64,000 bases of DNA from Prauserella isguenensis (GTDB lineage: Bacteria; Actinomycetota; Actinomycetes; Mycobacteriales; Pseudonocardiaceae), in contig NZ_JACHWU010000001.1 of the NCBI RefSeq assembly GCF_014191605.1, positions 682,001-746,000 of the forward strand, written 5' to 3'. Below the pieces are notes generated by a model. That model saw only the letters and a program-made list of their open reading frames with translations. It searched no databases and was not told the origin of the DNA. The translations under genes were made by a program, and so were the position numbers. Of the stretch, positions 31,567 through 40,674 are shown piece by piece (position 1 is the stretch's first letter; the number at the start of each line of letters is the position of its first letter).

Positions 31567-33120
31567 TCACGCCGACGGCAGGAACTTCACTTCGCCGAAC
31601 TCCGAGGTGAACTCGGGTTCCTGACCGGACAGCGCCTTGACCCACACGACCACGTGCGTGCTCTCGACGGGTCGGTCGAGCGAGATCATGGTGTTGACGC
31701 CGTCGAGCTTGCCCTGGCCGACGACCTCCGTGTCGTCGAGGGCGGCGTCCGGCGAGTCGGCCGTGCGGATCTGCACCTCGGTGCCCGGGCTGTCGGCCAC
31801 GACCCGCACCTTCGACAGGTCGATGGGCCGGTCGAACGTCGCCAGCAGTCCGACGCCGCGCTTCAGGGCGGGCAGCTGCTGCTTGTACAGGTCCGTGCGC
31901 CACACGGTGGAGGGGTCGCCGTCGGTGGCCTTCGGGGCGTCCTCGGGGCTGTCGCCCTCGCCCTCGGGGTTGTAGACGGTGATCTCCGAGGGCTGCACCG
32001 GTCGGCCGGTCTGTCCCTGCTGGTTGCCGTTTCCGTCGCTTCCGTCATCGCCGCCGTTCTGGCCACCGTTCTGCCCGGCCTGCTGCTCGGCGGTCGGTTC
32101 GGCGAGGTTCACGGGCGGGCCCGAGGTGTCGCCATCGTCCTGGAAGAAGTTGATGGCCATCATGCCGAGCCAGGCGAGCACCGCGACGGCTGCGCACACG
32201 AGCGCGGTGACGCCGAGCGCGAGCTTGCGCCTGCGGGCCCTGTCCTTCGACGGCTTCTTCGTCGTCCACACGCTGCCGTCGGGCTCGGCCGGTTCGGCGG
32301 GTTGTTTGGCGCGTTCGGCGGCTTCTGCCGCCTGGTCGAGTGCCCGAAGGATCGCCGCACTGGTGCGGATGCCGCCGTGGTCGCCGTCCTCGATGGTGCG
32401 CACCGACAGTGCCGACAGCTCCTGCGGCACGCGGGGCTGCAGCGACTTGGCGGGCACGATCCTGCCGGTCGGCGACTTCGGCGCGGGCGGCAGCGCGGGC
32501 GGTCCGCCCGGCAGCGCCCAGCGGCCCGTGAGCAGCAGGTACAGCACCGAGCCGAGGGCCTTGACGTCGTCGCGGAGGGTGGCGTCGGGCAGGGGGCCGG
32601 GGAAGGCCAGGCGCAGCCTGCCGTCCGGGGTGAGGCGGAGCCGCTGCGGGTGGTCGATGCCGAGCACGAGGCCGGACTGGTGCGCCTGGTCGACCGACTC
32701 GGCCAGGGCGCGCACCATGCGCGCGGCCGCGCCGGGTTCGACGGGCCGTTCGGCGACGAGGTCGATCAGGTCGGTGCCCTTCGTCCACTCGGCCACGACG
32801 ATGCCCAGTAGCCCCTCGGACGAGGAGATACCGCTGCCGAGGGACAGGACGTCGAGCACACGGGCCACGCCGGGGTGCTCGAACGTCGCTGCGTGCGCGG
32901 CGCGTTCCAGCGTGCGCCTGCCGAGCAGGGCCGCCTCGGGGTCGGCGGGATCGCCGACGAGCATGGTCAGCGCGACGTCGCGGCGGAGCTGCCCGTCGCG
33001 TGCACGCCACAGATGCGCGCCCGCGCGTTCGTCGATGCCGAACTGCGCGAGCAGGCGGTAGCGGCCGTCACCGACGACTCCGCCGGGCGCCAGCGCACCA
33101 CGCTGCGCTCTCGTGCCCAT
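31567..33120 (-). CDS. membrane pseudokinase with discoidin-like extracellular domain
   Basis: A 517-aa protein. Residues 15-270 have the outline of a Ser/Thr kinase but key residues are missing: the beta-3 lysine position reads VALTML, the HRD loop reads GIDHPQRLRL, and no DFG is found. A basic segment and one membrane helix (about 305-327, LALGVTALVCAAVAVLAWLG) follow, then a Gln/Gly/Asp linker and an extracellular domain (about 390-515) like the F5/8-type or CBM-like C-terminus of mycobacterial MviN. In M. tuberculosis this part is fused to MurJ and its phosphorylated pseudokinase binds FhaA; here it is a separate gene 91 bases downstream of murJ. Confidence 0.87.
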   Translation of the reverse strand: MGTRAQRGALAPGGVVGDGRYRLLAQFGIDERAGAHLWRARDGQLRRDVALTMLVGDPADPEAALLGRRTLERAAHAATFEHPGVARVLDVLSLGSGISSSEGLLGIVVAEWTKGTDLIDLVAERPVEPGAAARMVRALAESVDQAHQSGLVLGIDHPQRLRLTPDGRLRLAFPGPLPDATLRDDVKALGSVLYLLLTGRWALPGGPPALPPAPKSPTGRIVPAKSLQPRVPQELSALSVRTIEDGDHGGIRTSAAILRALDQAAEAAERAKQPAEPAEPDGSVWTTKKPSKDRARRRKLALGVTALVCAAVAVLAWLGMMAINFFQDDGDTSGPPVNLAEPTAEQQAGQNGGQNGGDDGSDGNGNQQGQTGRPVQPSEITVYNPEGEGDSPEDAPKATDGDPSTVWRTDLYKQQLPALKRGVGLLATFDRPIDLSKVRVVADSPGTEVQIRTADSPDAALDDTEVVGQGKLDGVNTMISLDRPVESTHVVVWVKALSGQEPEFTSEFGEVKFLPSA

Positions 33121-33211
33121 CCGGCCTGACCCCCTAGGTTCGGTTGTCGCTCCCTGCTGTCTCTAGGAGAGGGTACGTGAACACGCAGTGCAAGGGCGGT
33201 GTCTTCCGCCT

Positions 33212-36064
33212 CTAGCCGCGTTTGAGCAACCGGGTGACCCTCCTGGTCACCGGCGTGAGCTCGTCCACCTTGAGTGCCATCAGTACCCCGAACGAGACAC
33301 CCAATCCGACGATCCCCTGCAGGACGAGGGTCACCCAGGCGCCGCCGATCGCCCCGAGGAAGTCCGGGACGAGCATTCCCGTGGCGGCAGCGGCGGCCGC
33401 ACCGAGCACGCTCGCCACGACGGTGAACAGGATGACACCGACGACCCGCTTGCTGCGCAGGTTGCCCAGCTTCACCCACAGCCAGACCTGCCCGAGCACC
33501 GCGCCGACGACGAACACCAGCGAGTTGACCATCATCACGCCGAGCACGACGTGGGTGGGCGACAGCAGCGCCTGCGCGAGGTACAGCAGCGGGATCTTCA
33601 CCGCCGTCATCACGACCATGATCAGCGTCGGTGTGCGCGAGTCCTTCATCGCGTAGAACACGCGCATCTGCAACATGACGAGCGCGTACGGCAGCAGCCC
33701 GAACGCCGAGACCGCAAGCGCTTGCCCCAGTCGTTCCGCGTCCTCGACCGAGCCCTTGCCCAGCGCGAACAGGGCGACACCGATCGACGTGCCCGCCACG
33801 GCCATGACCGCAGAGACCGGCAGCAGCATCAACGTCGTCAGCCGTGAGCCGTAGGACAGGTCGCCGACGAGCCTGCGGTGGTCGCCGTCGGCCGCGGCCC
33901 TGCTCATCTTCGGCATCAGCGCGGTGAGCAGCGACACGCCGATGACGCCGTACGGCAGCTGAAACAGCAGCCACGCGTTCGAGTAGATCGACGCACCGCC
34001 CGCCGCGCCCGCGGTGAGCACGCGGGTGTTGATGACCATGCCGATCTGGCTGACGACGACGTACCCGAGGATCCACGCGGCCAGCCCGCCGAACTCCTTC
34101 AGTCGCTCGTCGAGGCCGAAGTTCCATTTGAACCGGAATCCCGAACTGCGCAGGGCGGGCACGAGGAACAGCGCCTGCGCGGTCATGGCCGACAGCACGC
34201 CGAGGCCCAGCACGAGGACCTGCGGGTCGGTCATGCTCGTCGGCACGATCGTCGGATCGCCGGGCACCAGCGCGAACGCGATGATCGTGACGATGATGAC
34301 CAGGTTGTTGATCACCGGAGCCCACTGGGCGGGCCCGAATATCTGCTTCGCGTTCAGCACCGCCGACAGCACCGCGAACAGACCGTAAAACAGCAGGCCC
34401 GGCAACAGCAGGTACGCGAACCACGTCGCCAGCTGGGGGTTCGCCGCGCCCGAGTCGTCCATCAGCAGCGACGTCAGCCACGGCGCGGCGGCGGTCGAGA
34501 CGATCGTGCCGATGCCGAGGATCGTGATCGCCATCGTGATCAGCCGCTGGGTGTACGACTCGCCGCCGTCCGGGTCGTCCTGCGATCGCACGAGCAACGG
34601 CACGACGACGCTGGTCAGCACACCGCCGAGCAGCAGCTCGTTGATGATCAGCGGCATCGTGTTGGCGACCGTGAACGAGTCGTACAGCACGCCGAGCGTG
34701 GCCACCCACGCCAGCAGCACCTTCCACAGGAACCCCGTGATGCGGCTGGTCATGGTCGCGATCGCCATGCGCCCCGTGGCCTTGGCCAGCGACTGCTTCT
34801 TCGCCGCGGGTTTCGGCTCGGCCTCCGGTTCGGCGCGGTCGTCGACGCCGACCGGCGGGATCCGTTCGCCGATGTCCGTGTGCCGGGGCCCGTCGAGGAT
34901 CCGCGGCATCATCTGCGTCGCGAGCTCGTCGTACGGGCCCTGCACGTCCGGGTCTATCCCCGGCCAGCGTGCCGAACGCGGTGGGATGTAGATCGTCGCG
35001 TCGAGCTCGCGCGGCGGCGGTGGCGGTGTCGGACGTCCCTGGGGGCCGCGCGGCACCGGCCGGTCCACGGGTGCCACGGGCCGGGTGGGCTCGTGCGACG
35101 GCGCGTCGAGCGGCGGGCGCGCGGACTTGCCGTGGGCGGCTGGTTCACCCGATCGATCCGCGGGTGGGCCACCCTGCCACGGGCGCACCGGACCGCGCCG
35201 CGACGTCTCGGGAGGCCTACCACGACGTGGTGGCTTTCCGCGCGGGTCGCGCGGGAGCTGTTCGTCCGGTGGCGGCCATCCACCGGGCGGTGTACCCGGG
35301 GACACATGGGGCGGCCGGTCGTTGGGTGGCTCGGCCGTCGGGCGGTCCTGGGGCGGCCGGTGCTCCGGCGGAGGTGGGGCCGGGCGGTCACGGCGGGTGC
35401 GGTCCGGGGGCGGTGCCTGCCTGCCCGTCGGCTGCTGTCCCGGTGCTTGTGGACCGGGTGCTTGTTGTCCTGGTGCTTGCGGCGGGCCGGGCGGGCCCGC
35501 GGGCGGCGCGCCGTGACCCTGCGGGTCGGCGGGCCGCCGACGCCGCGGTGGCTCCTGGCCCGGGCGCGGGTCCGCGGGCGGCCTGCCGGGTGGCGGGCCC
35601 TGGGGTGGACCGGCCGGTGGCTGCGCGCTCTGCGCGGGCGGCGGTGTGCTGTGCCGGGGGCGCCGTTCGCCGTCGGGTGGCGGCATACGCCGGTCGCCGG
35701 CCTCGGGGGCGCGGCGACCGTTCCGTTGCGGATCGTCGGGTCCGGCTGGCGGCTGTGGCGCCGGGCCCGGCGGCGGTGCGGGGCGCGAGGGTGGCACAGG
35801 ACGCGACGGGTTCGCCTGCGGTCGCCGTGGCTCGCGGGGGACGCCGTTCGGGCGTTCGGGACCGTGGCGGTCCGCATCCGCGGAGCCTTCCGGGTCCGCC
35901 GACCCATCCGACCACGCAGGATCGTCCGGCCACGCGGAGTCACCCGGCCACTGCGTTGCGTCATCCCCCTCGGATGCCGCAGGCCCCCCTGGCCTCGCCG
36001 GTCCTCCCGGCCTGCCCCCGGGTTCGGGTGGCCGGCCCGGCTGTCTGTCCAACGCGTGCCCCAT
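33212..36064 (-). CDS. murJ: lipid II flippase MurJ with a very long Pro-rich N-terminus
   Basis: A 950-aa polytopic membrane protein, start ATG at 36064 (a TTG directly before it is possible). The C-terminal 530 residues are the MviN/MurJ flippase, from ATMTSRITGFLWKVLLAWV through the usual 14 helices (for example YDSFTVANTMPLIINELLLGG and LLFYGLFAVLSAVLNAKQIF). The first about 410 residues are a Pro/Gly/Arg-rich cytoplasmic region that contains PPxxP repeats and no known fold. MurJ flips lipid II across the membrane for peptidoglycan synthesis. It is downstream of the DUF6049 gene and upstream of the separate pseudokinase, as parts of the mycobacterial Rv3909-Rv3910 block. Confidence 0.93.
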   Translation of the reverse strand: MGHALDRQPGRPPEPGGRPGGPARPGGPAASEGDDATQWPGDSAWPDDPAWSDGSADPEGSADADRHGPERPNGVPREPRRPQANPSRPVPPSRPAPPPGPAPQPPAGPDDPQRNGRRAPEAGDRRMPPPDGERRPRHSTPPPAQSAQPPAGPPQGPPPGRPPADPRPGQEPPRRRRPADPQGHGAPPAGPPGPPQAPGQQAPGPQAPGQQPTGRQAPPPDRTRRDRPAPPPPEHRPPQDRPTAEPPNDRPPHVSPGTPPGGWPPPDEQLPRDPRGKPPRRGRPPETSRRGPVRPWQGGPPADRSGEPAAHGKSARPPLDAPSHEPTRPVAPVDRPVPRGPQGRPTPPPPPRELDATIYIPPRSARWPGIDPDVQGPYDELATQMMPRILDGPRHTDIGERIPPVGVDDRAEPEAEPKPAAKKQSLAKATGRMAIATMTSRITGFLWKVLLAWVATLGVLYDSFTVANTMPLIINELLLGGVLTSVVVPLLVRSQDDPDGGESYTQRLITMAITILGIGTIVSTAAAPWLTSLLMDDSGAANPQLATWFAYLLLPGLLFYGLFAVLSAVLNAKQIFGPAQWAPVINNLVIIVTIIAFALVPGDPTIVPTSMTDPQVLVLGLGVLSAMTAQALFLVPALRSSGFRFKWNFGLDERLKEFGGLAAWILGYVVVSQIGMVINTRVLTAGAAGGASIYSNAWLLFQLPYGVIGVSLLTALMPKMSRAAADGDHRRLVGDLSYGSRLTTLMLLPVSAVMAVAGTSIGVALFALGKGSVEDAERLGQALAVSAFGLLPYALVMLQMRVFYAMKDSRTPTLIMVVMTAVKIPLLYLAQALLSPTHVVLGVMMVNSLVFVVGAVLGQVWLWVKLGNLRSKRVVGVILFTVVASVLGAAAAAATGMLVPDFLGAIGGAWVTLVLQGIVGLGVSFGVLMALKVDELTPVTRRVTRLLKRG

Positions 36065-36162
36065 CAACTCGGCGTCAAGCTCGGTTCAGGGTAATGCGCT
36101 CGCCGGTAAAACTCAGGTCGGGAACGGCTTCGGGTGCGTCGGCGTCCGGCAGCCGGTGCGGG

Positions 36163-38367
36163 TCAGGGCGACGGTTCGCCCTCGTCGCGGTGCCTGATCC
36201 GGCGGACGATCCGCCTGCCGGACAGCAGCACCAGCGCCACACCCGCGACGATCGTGATGACGAGGGTCACGGTCGATAGTTCCGTGGAACTGAGTTCCAG
36301 TTCGGCGGGCTCGCCGAGCGCGGTGCCGCCGGGCGTGCTGAGCGACACAGTGATCTTGAACCGTCCCGACCGGAGCGTCTCGGCGGGGACCTGCGGACTG
36401 AACGTGCTGTCGGCCGACAACGTCTGCACCGGGATGTGTGCAGGTCGCAGCCCCGCGATGTTCTCGAGCTGTAGTCGTACGCGGATCTGCACCGGCAGGT
36501 CGTTGGTGACGCTCACGGGCAGTGGAGCGGACTCGGATCCCCGCAGCACCGGCTGGGCGAGCGTGGCGACGGTGACGTGTCCCGTCAGGTCGGTGAGCTG
36601 TTCCTCGGCGTTGCGGGCGGCCGCCGTCGCCGAGGCGGGCCGGGTCGCCCAGGCCGCCGACGTCGCGCGGATGACGGCGTTGTGCAACGGCTGCAGCAGC
36701 TCGGCGGGCGGCACCTGCCGGGTGGGGTCGACGCGCATCGCGCGGCTGAGGTCGGCGGTCGTCGACTCGGTCCTCGACAGTGAATCGAGTAGCTCGGCGT
36801 CGAGTGCCGCCGAGGCGGAGCCGTCACCGGGCTCCCGTCCCGGCACGGCCTGCTGCGGCGGGGCGGACAGGACCTCGTCGAGCGGGGTCGGCGTGAGCAT
36901 GTTCGCGCCGTGCAACTGTGCGTAGGCGTCGAGGAACGCGGTCAGCTCGCCGGTCGTCGCGTCGATCCGCCGCGGAGGCGCGATCACCACCGGCCCGCCC
37001 GGCTGTTCGCCGAGCCCGCCGCGCAGCGCCAGCGCCGCGATGCCGTTCTGCGTGGCGACCTCGGTGTCGTTCACGGCGGTCAGCCGGTTCCCGCGGGCCT
37101 TGCGCCCGGTCAGTGCGGTGGATACGAGCGGGTCGTAGGTGAGCGTCCGAGCCTGTCCAGCAGTCGAGACGCGGCCGATGGTGTCGGCTCCCGCCGACGC
37201 GGTCGGCGGGACCAGGAACGTCCGCGCGCCGCCCTCGGTGGCCGCCGACATCGCGTCCTCGTCGGGTGCCCCCGCGGGCCATACGACGCCGGGTCGAGGC
37301 TGCACCCCGGTGCGGCGCAGGATCGACGCCCCACCGCTGACGGCCATCCGCATCAGGTCGGTCTCCGAATCGACCTCGGCGAGTGTCTCCAGGTCGGCGT
37401 CGGCATACGGCAGCTGGACGACGCAGTGCGAGGCGACGAGTGACCGGAGTTTGTCGAGCCAGTTGCGTGCGTCCTGTGCGCCCTGGCCCTCGACGTCGCC
37501 GTCGGTGGTGCGGATCCGATATCCGCCCGCCATGGCCTCGACCGTGCCCAGCAGTTCCGGGTCGATCGCGAAGCACATCGACCCGAACAGCGCCGGGTTC
37601 TCCTGTTTGGCCAATGCGGATTCGACCAGTGCGTCGAGTCTGCCGCCAGGGGCGAGTGCCGTGGCGAGGTCGTCGTCGGCGAGGACGATCGAGCCGTCGT
37701 GGGGCTGTGACACCACGCGGGGGCGGCTCGCCGTGAGCGGCCACAGCAGCGTGGTCCGCGCGGGTGCGGCCTCGCTCGGCGGATCGATCACGGGCAGCAG
37801 CAGATTCATCGACGCCAGCCGGGCAGGCCCGCCGTACTCGGGCGTGCCGTTGACGTTGACCAGCAGCGGATAGACGCCGGGGGCGCCCAGCGGCAGGTCG
37901 GCCGCTGGGATGTCGAAGCGCACCGGAGCCGACTCGCCGGGCGCGAGCGTGTCGGCGAGGGTGACCCAGGCGGTCGTGCCCGCGTCGGCGGGCGGCGGTT
38001 CGGTGACGGCTCGCTGGAACGCCGCCGTCGACGGCACCGCCTGGCCGACCTGCAGCCGCGCCACCACCTCGGAGATCTCCCGGTCGCCGGTGTTGGTGAC
38101 CGTTCCGGTGACCTGCACGCGCGTTCGGTCGGCCTCGCCCGCCGTGAGGACACGCGGGGAGAACCTGCCGATGTCGAGGCGGAGCAGGTCGGGGCCGCTG
38201 AGGCGCTGTGCGGGGTGCGGCCCGCCCTGGCCGGGCCGCAGAGGGGCGGCCCGATCCGCGGTGGCCGCCGTCGCCGAGGCCGTGGCGGCCGCGGTGGCCG
38301 GTGGAGCGGACAGCCCCTGGGTGAGGAGGAAGGCCAACGCCAGCGCGAACGCGCTGAACCTCGTCAC
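36163..38367 (-). CDS. DUF6049 secreted, membrane-anchored protein (Rv3909-like)
   Basis: A 734-aa protein with an N-terminal signal peptide (MTRFSAFALALAFLLTQGLS then APPATAAA), a long extracellular region and one C-terminal membrane helix (about residues 695-717, VTLVITIVAGVALVLLSGRR) with a short basic tail. The first domain looks like a beta-sandwich (DRTRVQVTGTVTNTGDREIS); the central part contains repeated LLLP and LLWPL segments typical of this actinobacterial family. It occupies the place of Rv3909 between murJ and the nudix gene. The function is unknown but the conserved position beside the lipid II flippase suggests a role in the cell envelope. GTG start. Confidence 0.85.
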   Translation of the reverse strand: MTRFSAFALALAFLLTQGLSAPPATAAATASATAATADRAAPLRPGQGGPHPAQRLSGPDLLRLDIGRFSPRVLTAGEADRTRVQVTGTVTNTGDREISEVVARLQVGQAVPSTAAFQRAVTEPPPADAGTTAWVTLADTLAPGESAPVRFDIPAADLPLGAPGVYPLLVNVNGTPEYGGPARLASMNLLLPVIDPPSEAAPARTTLLWPLTASRPRVVSQPHDGSIVLADDDLATALAPGGRLDALVESALAKQENPALFGSMCFAIDPELLGTVEAMAGGYRIRTTDGDVEGQGAQDARNWLDKLRSLVASHCVVQLPYADADLETLAEVDSETDLMRMAVSGGASILRRTGVQPRPGVVWPAGAPDEDAMSAATEGGARTFLVPPTASAGADTIGRVSTAGQARTLTYDPLVSTALTGRKARGNRLTAVNDTEVATQNGIAALALRGGLGEQPGGPVVIAPPRRIDATTGELTAFLDAYAQLHGANMLTPTPLDEVLSAPPQQAVPGREPGDGSASAALDAELLDSLSRTESTTADLSRAMRVDPTRQVPPAELLQPLHNAVIRATSAAWATRPASATAAARNAEEQLTDLTGHVTVATLAQPVLRGSESAPLPVSVTNDLPVQIRVRLQLENIAGLRPAHIPVQTLSADSTFSPQVPAETLRSGRFKITVSLSTPGGTALGEPAELELSSTELSTVTLVITIVAGVALVLLSGRRIVRRIRHRDEGEPSP

Positions 38368-38414
38368 TGCTCGCCGCCTCCGTGCCTGTCCGTGCCTGCC
38401 CGTGTGCGTGTCCG

Positions 38415-38906
38415 CTAGCCGAACAACTCGCGTGCCTTGCGCACGAGCTTGCGCTCATCGGTGTAGGCGAGCCGTGAATCCAGTTCGTCGAGCGGGACCC
38501 AGGCCACTTCGGTGACCTCCACGTCGTCGTCGGACAGCTCGCCGCCGTGTGCCTCGAGGAGAAAATGATGCACCGTCTTGTGGATCCGTCTGCGCTCGGC
38601 CACGAACCAGTAGTCGATCGAGCCCAGCGGACGGACCACACGTGCGACGATGCCGGTTTCCTCCCGAACCTCGCGCACGGCCGTGTCCTCGACGGTCTCA
38701 CCGTCCTCGATGTGCCCCTTCGGCAGGGACCACAGAAGCCTGCCGTGCCGGTTCAGCCTGCCGATGAGTGCGGCGTGCGTGCGGGCGCGGTCGACCACGA
38801 GGCCACCGGCGGAGGTCTCGTCGACAGTCGTCATGCGCCGCCCGCGACGGCGCCGCGGCCGGCGCCGTGGTGTGGCGTCACCGGAGCGACCGGCCGATCC
38901 AGGCAT
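38415..38906 (-). CDS. nudix hydrolase (MutT4-like)
   Basis: A 163-aa nudix hydrolase. The nudix box is [20 protein letters not shown] followed by TGIV, with all catalytic glutamates in place. The protein has a basic N-terminal extension ([11 protein letters not shown]) of about 24 residues. The ATG at 38906 was preferred over the internal ATG at 38834 because a TAGCAT -10 box lies six bases before it, giving a leaderless message; neither has a ribosome binding site. In mycobacteria MutT4 is the orthologue by synteny (next to pcnA); the substrate is an oxidised or dinucleotide phosphate of unknown identity. Confidence 0.87.
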   Translation of the reverse strand: MPGSAGRSGDATPRRRPRRRRGRRMTTVDETSAGGLVVDRARTHAALIGRLNRHGRLLWSLPKGHIEDGETVEDTAVREVREETGIVARVVRPLGSIDYWFVAERRRIHKTVHHFLLEAHGGELSDDDVEVTEVAWVPLDELDSRLAYTDERKLVRKARELFG

Positions 38907-39019
38907 GCTGCGATGCTAGATCACATGCCGCCGCCGGTAGGCTGGCTTGCTGTGTCCGTGTTGAACCGAACCCCACGCGGGCCTGCGTGGGGCGCAAACG
39001 TCGCGGAGGTCGCGCAGGC

Positions 39020-40504
39020 GTGAACCAGGCCGCCGTGAACACCACCGAATCCCAGCTCCGGGCGATGAAGGAGGCTCAGCGCAACGCGGTAGCCGAGTTG
39101 CTGCGCGTCTCCCCCGTCGCCGACGAGCTGGCCACGCGGTTCGCCGACGCGGGCCACCGGCTGTACCTGGTCGGGGGGAGCGTCCGGGACGCGCTGCTGG
39201 GCAGGCTCTCGTCCGACCTCGACTTCACCACCGACGCACGGCCGGAGGTGATCCAGCGACTGGTGTCCGGCTGGGCCGAGGCCGTGTGGGACACGGGCAT
39301 CGAGTTCGGCACGGTCGGTGCGGCCAAGGGCGGCGTACAGCTGGAGATCACCACCTTCCGGGCGGACGTCTACGACCGGGTGAGCCGCAACCCCGAGGTG
39401 TCGTTCGGTGACACGATCGAGGGCGACCTGGTGCGCCGCGACTTCACCGCCAACGCGATGGCGATCGAGCTGTCGACGAAGACGTTCGTCGACCCGCACG
39501 GCGGCATGGCGGCGCTCGCCTCCGAGGTGCTCGACACGCCCGCCACACCGGAGGAGTCGTTCGCCGACGACCCGCTGCGGATGCTGCGCGCCGCACGGTT
39601 CGTGGCGCAGCTGGACGTCACGCCCGCCGACCGGGTCGTCGCCGCGATGCGGGACATGGCCGGTGAGTTGGAACGGATCACGGCCGAGCGGGTGCAGGCC
39701 GAGCTGTCGAAGCTGCTGCTCGGGAAGGCGCCGCGGCGCGGCCTCGAGCTGATGGTCGACACCGGGCTCGCCGACGTCGTACTGCCCGAGGTCCCCGGCA
39801 TGCGCCTGGCGATGGACGAGCACCACCAGCACAAGGACGTCTACCAGCATTCGCTGACGGTGCTGGAGCAGGCGATCGATCTGGAGACCTCGCACGAACC
39901 GACGTCCGAGCCGGACCTGGTGCTGCGGCTGGCGGCGTTGCTGCACGACATCGGCAAGCCGGACACGCGCAAGTTCGAACCCGGTGGCGGCGTGAGCTTC
40001 CACCACCACGAGGTCGTCGGCGCCAAGATGGCCCGCAAACGTTTGCGCGCGTTGCGATACTCCAAGGAGATCGTGCAGGACGTGTCGCAGCTCGTGTACC
40101 TGCACCTACGGTTCCACGGCTACGGCAACGGCGAGTGGACCGACTCCGCCGTGCGGCGCTACGTCAACGACGCGGACCACCTGCTGACCCGCCTCCACAA
40201 GCTGGTGCGTGCCGATTGCACGACGCGGAACCGGCGCAAGGCCGCCCAGCTGCAGCGGACCTACGACGACCTCGAGGCCCGTATCGCACGGATCGCCGAG
40301 GAGGAGGACCTCAAGCGGGTCCGCCCCGACCTCGACGGCAACGAGATCATCCGCATCCTCGGCGTGGAGCCGGGGCCGATCGTCGGCAAGGCGTGGAAGC
40401 ACCTCAAGGAGGTGCGCCTCGACCGCGGCCCGCTCGACCACGACGAGGCCGTCGCCGAGCTCCGCCGCTGGGCCGCCGACCAGGGAATCGACCCGGCGAG
40501 CTAG
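39020..40504 (+). CDS. pcnA: CCA tRNA nucleotidyltransferase
   Basis: Adds the 3' CCA to tRNAs, 494 aa. The start GTG at 39020 has GGAGG nine bases upstream; an in-frame GTG at 39035 is the alternative. The class II nucleotidyltransferase core shows YLVGGSVRDALLGRLSSDLDF (with the metal-binding DLD), RRDFTANAMAIEL and the ERxxxE-type element. A HD domain follows (RLAALLHDIGKPDTR, HHHEVVGAKM), as in many bacterial enzymes that also act on phosphates. This matters here because tRNA-Ile has no encoded CCA. It is divergent from the nudix gene, with an identical order in mycobacteria. Confidence 0.93.
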   Translation: MNQAAVNTTESQLRAMKEAQRNAVAELLRVSPVADELATRFADAGHRLYLVGGSVRDALLGRLSSDLDFTTDARPEVIQRLVSGWAEAVWDTGIEFGTVGAAKGGVQLEITTFRADVYDRVSRNPEVSFGDTIEGDLVRRDFTANAMAIELSTKTFVDPHGGMAALASEVLDTPATPEESFADDPLRMLRAARFVAQLDVTPADRVVAAMRDMAGELERITAERVQAELSKLLLGKAPRRGLELMVDTGLADVVLPEVPGMRLAMDEHHQHKDVYQHSLTVLEQAIDLETSHEPTSEPDLVLRLAALLHDIGKPDTRKFEPGGGVSFHHHEVVGAKMARKRLRALRYSKEIVQDVSQLVYLHLRFHGYGNGEWTDSAVRRYVNDADHLLTRLHKLVRADCTTRNRRKAAQLQRTYDDLEARIARIAEEEDLKRVRPDLDGNEIIRILGVEPGPIVGKAWKHLKEVRLDRGPLDHDEAVAELRRWAADQGIDPAS

Positions 40505-40563
40505 CCGCAGCCCGTCGCCGCGTCACCCCCCCCGCCACCCGTCCGGCCGTGCTGCGAAGTTCT

Positions 40564-40625
40564 CCAAGGCGCCTTAGTGGTGTTCAGCGCCTCAGTGGCG
40601 TTCAACGCCCCCAAGGTGGCCTTGG
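40564..40625. repeat. degenerate 18-bp repeats and hairpins between pcnA and the TNT gene
   Basis: The stretch holds TTAGTGGTGTTCAGCGCC and TCAGTGGCGTTCAACGCC back to back, and two palindromes: AAGGCGCCTT (40566-40575) and CCAAGGTGGCCTTGG (stem of 6, 40611-40625). It lies between convergent genes and could terminate both. Related GCCCCCAAGGxGCCCTTGG-like stretches lie after the MFS gene and after leuS, suggesting a dispersed intergenic element. Confidence 0.5.
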
Positions 40626-40674
40626 TGGCATGACGATCACCGGGACGGGCCGGTGCGAGCGGGCCGCGTGACGG

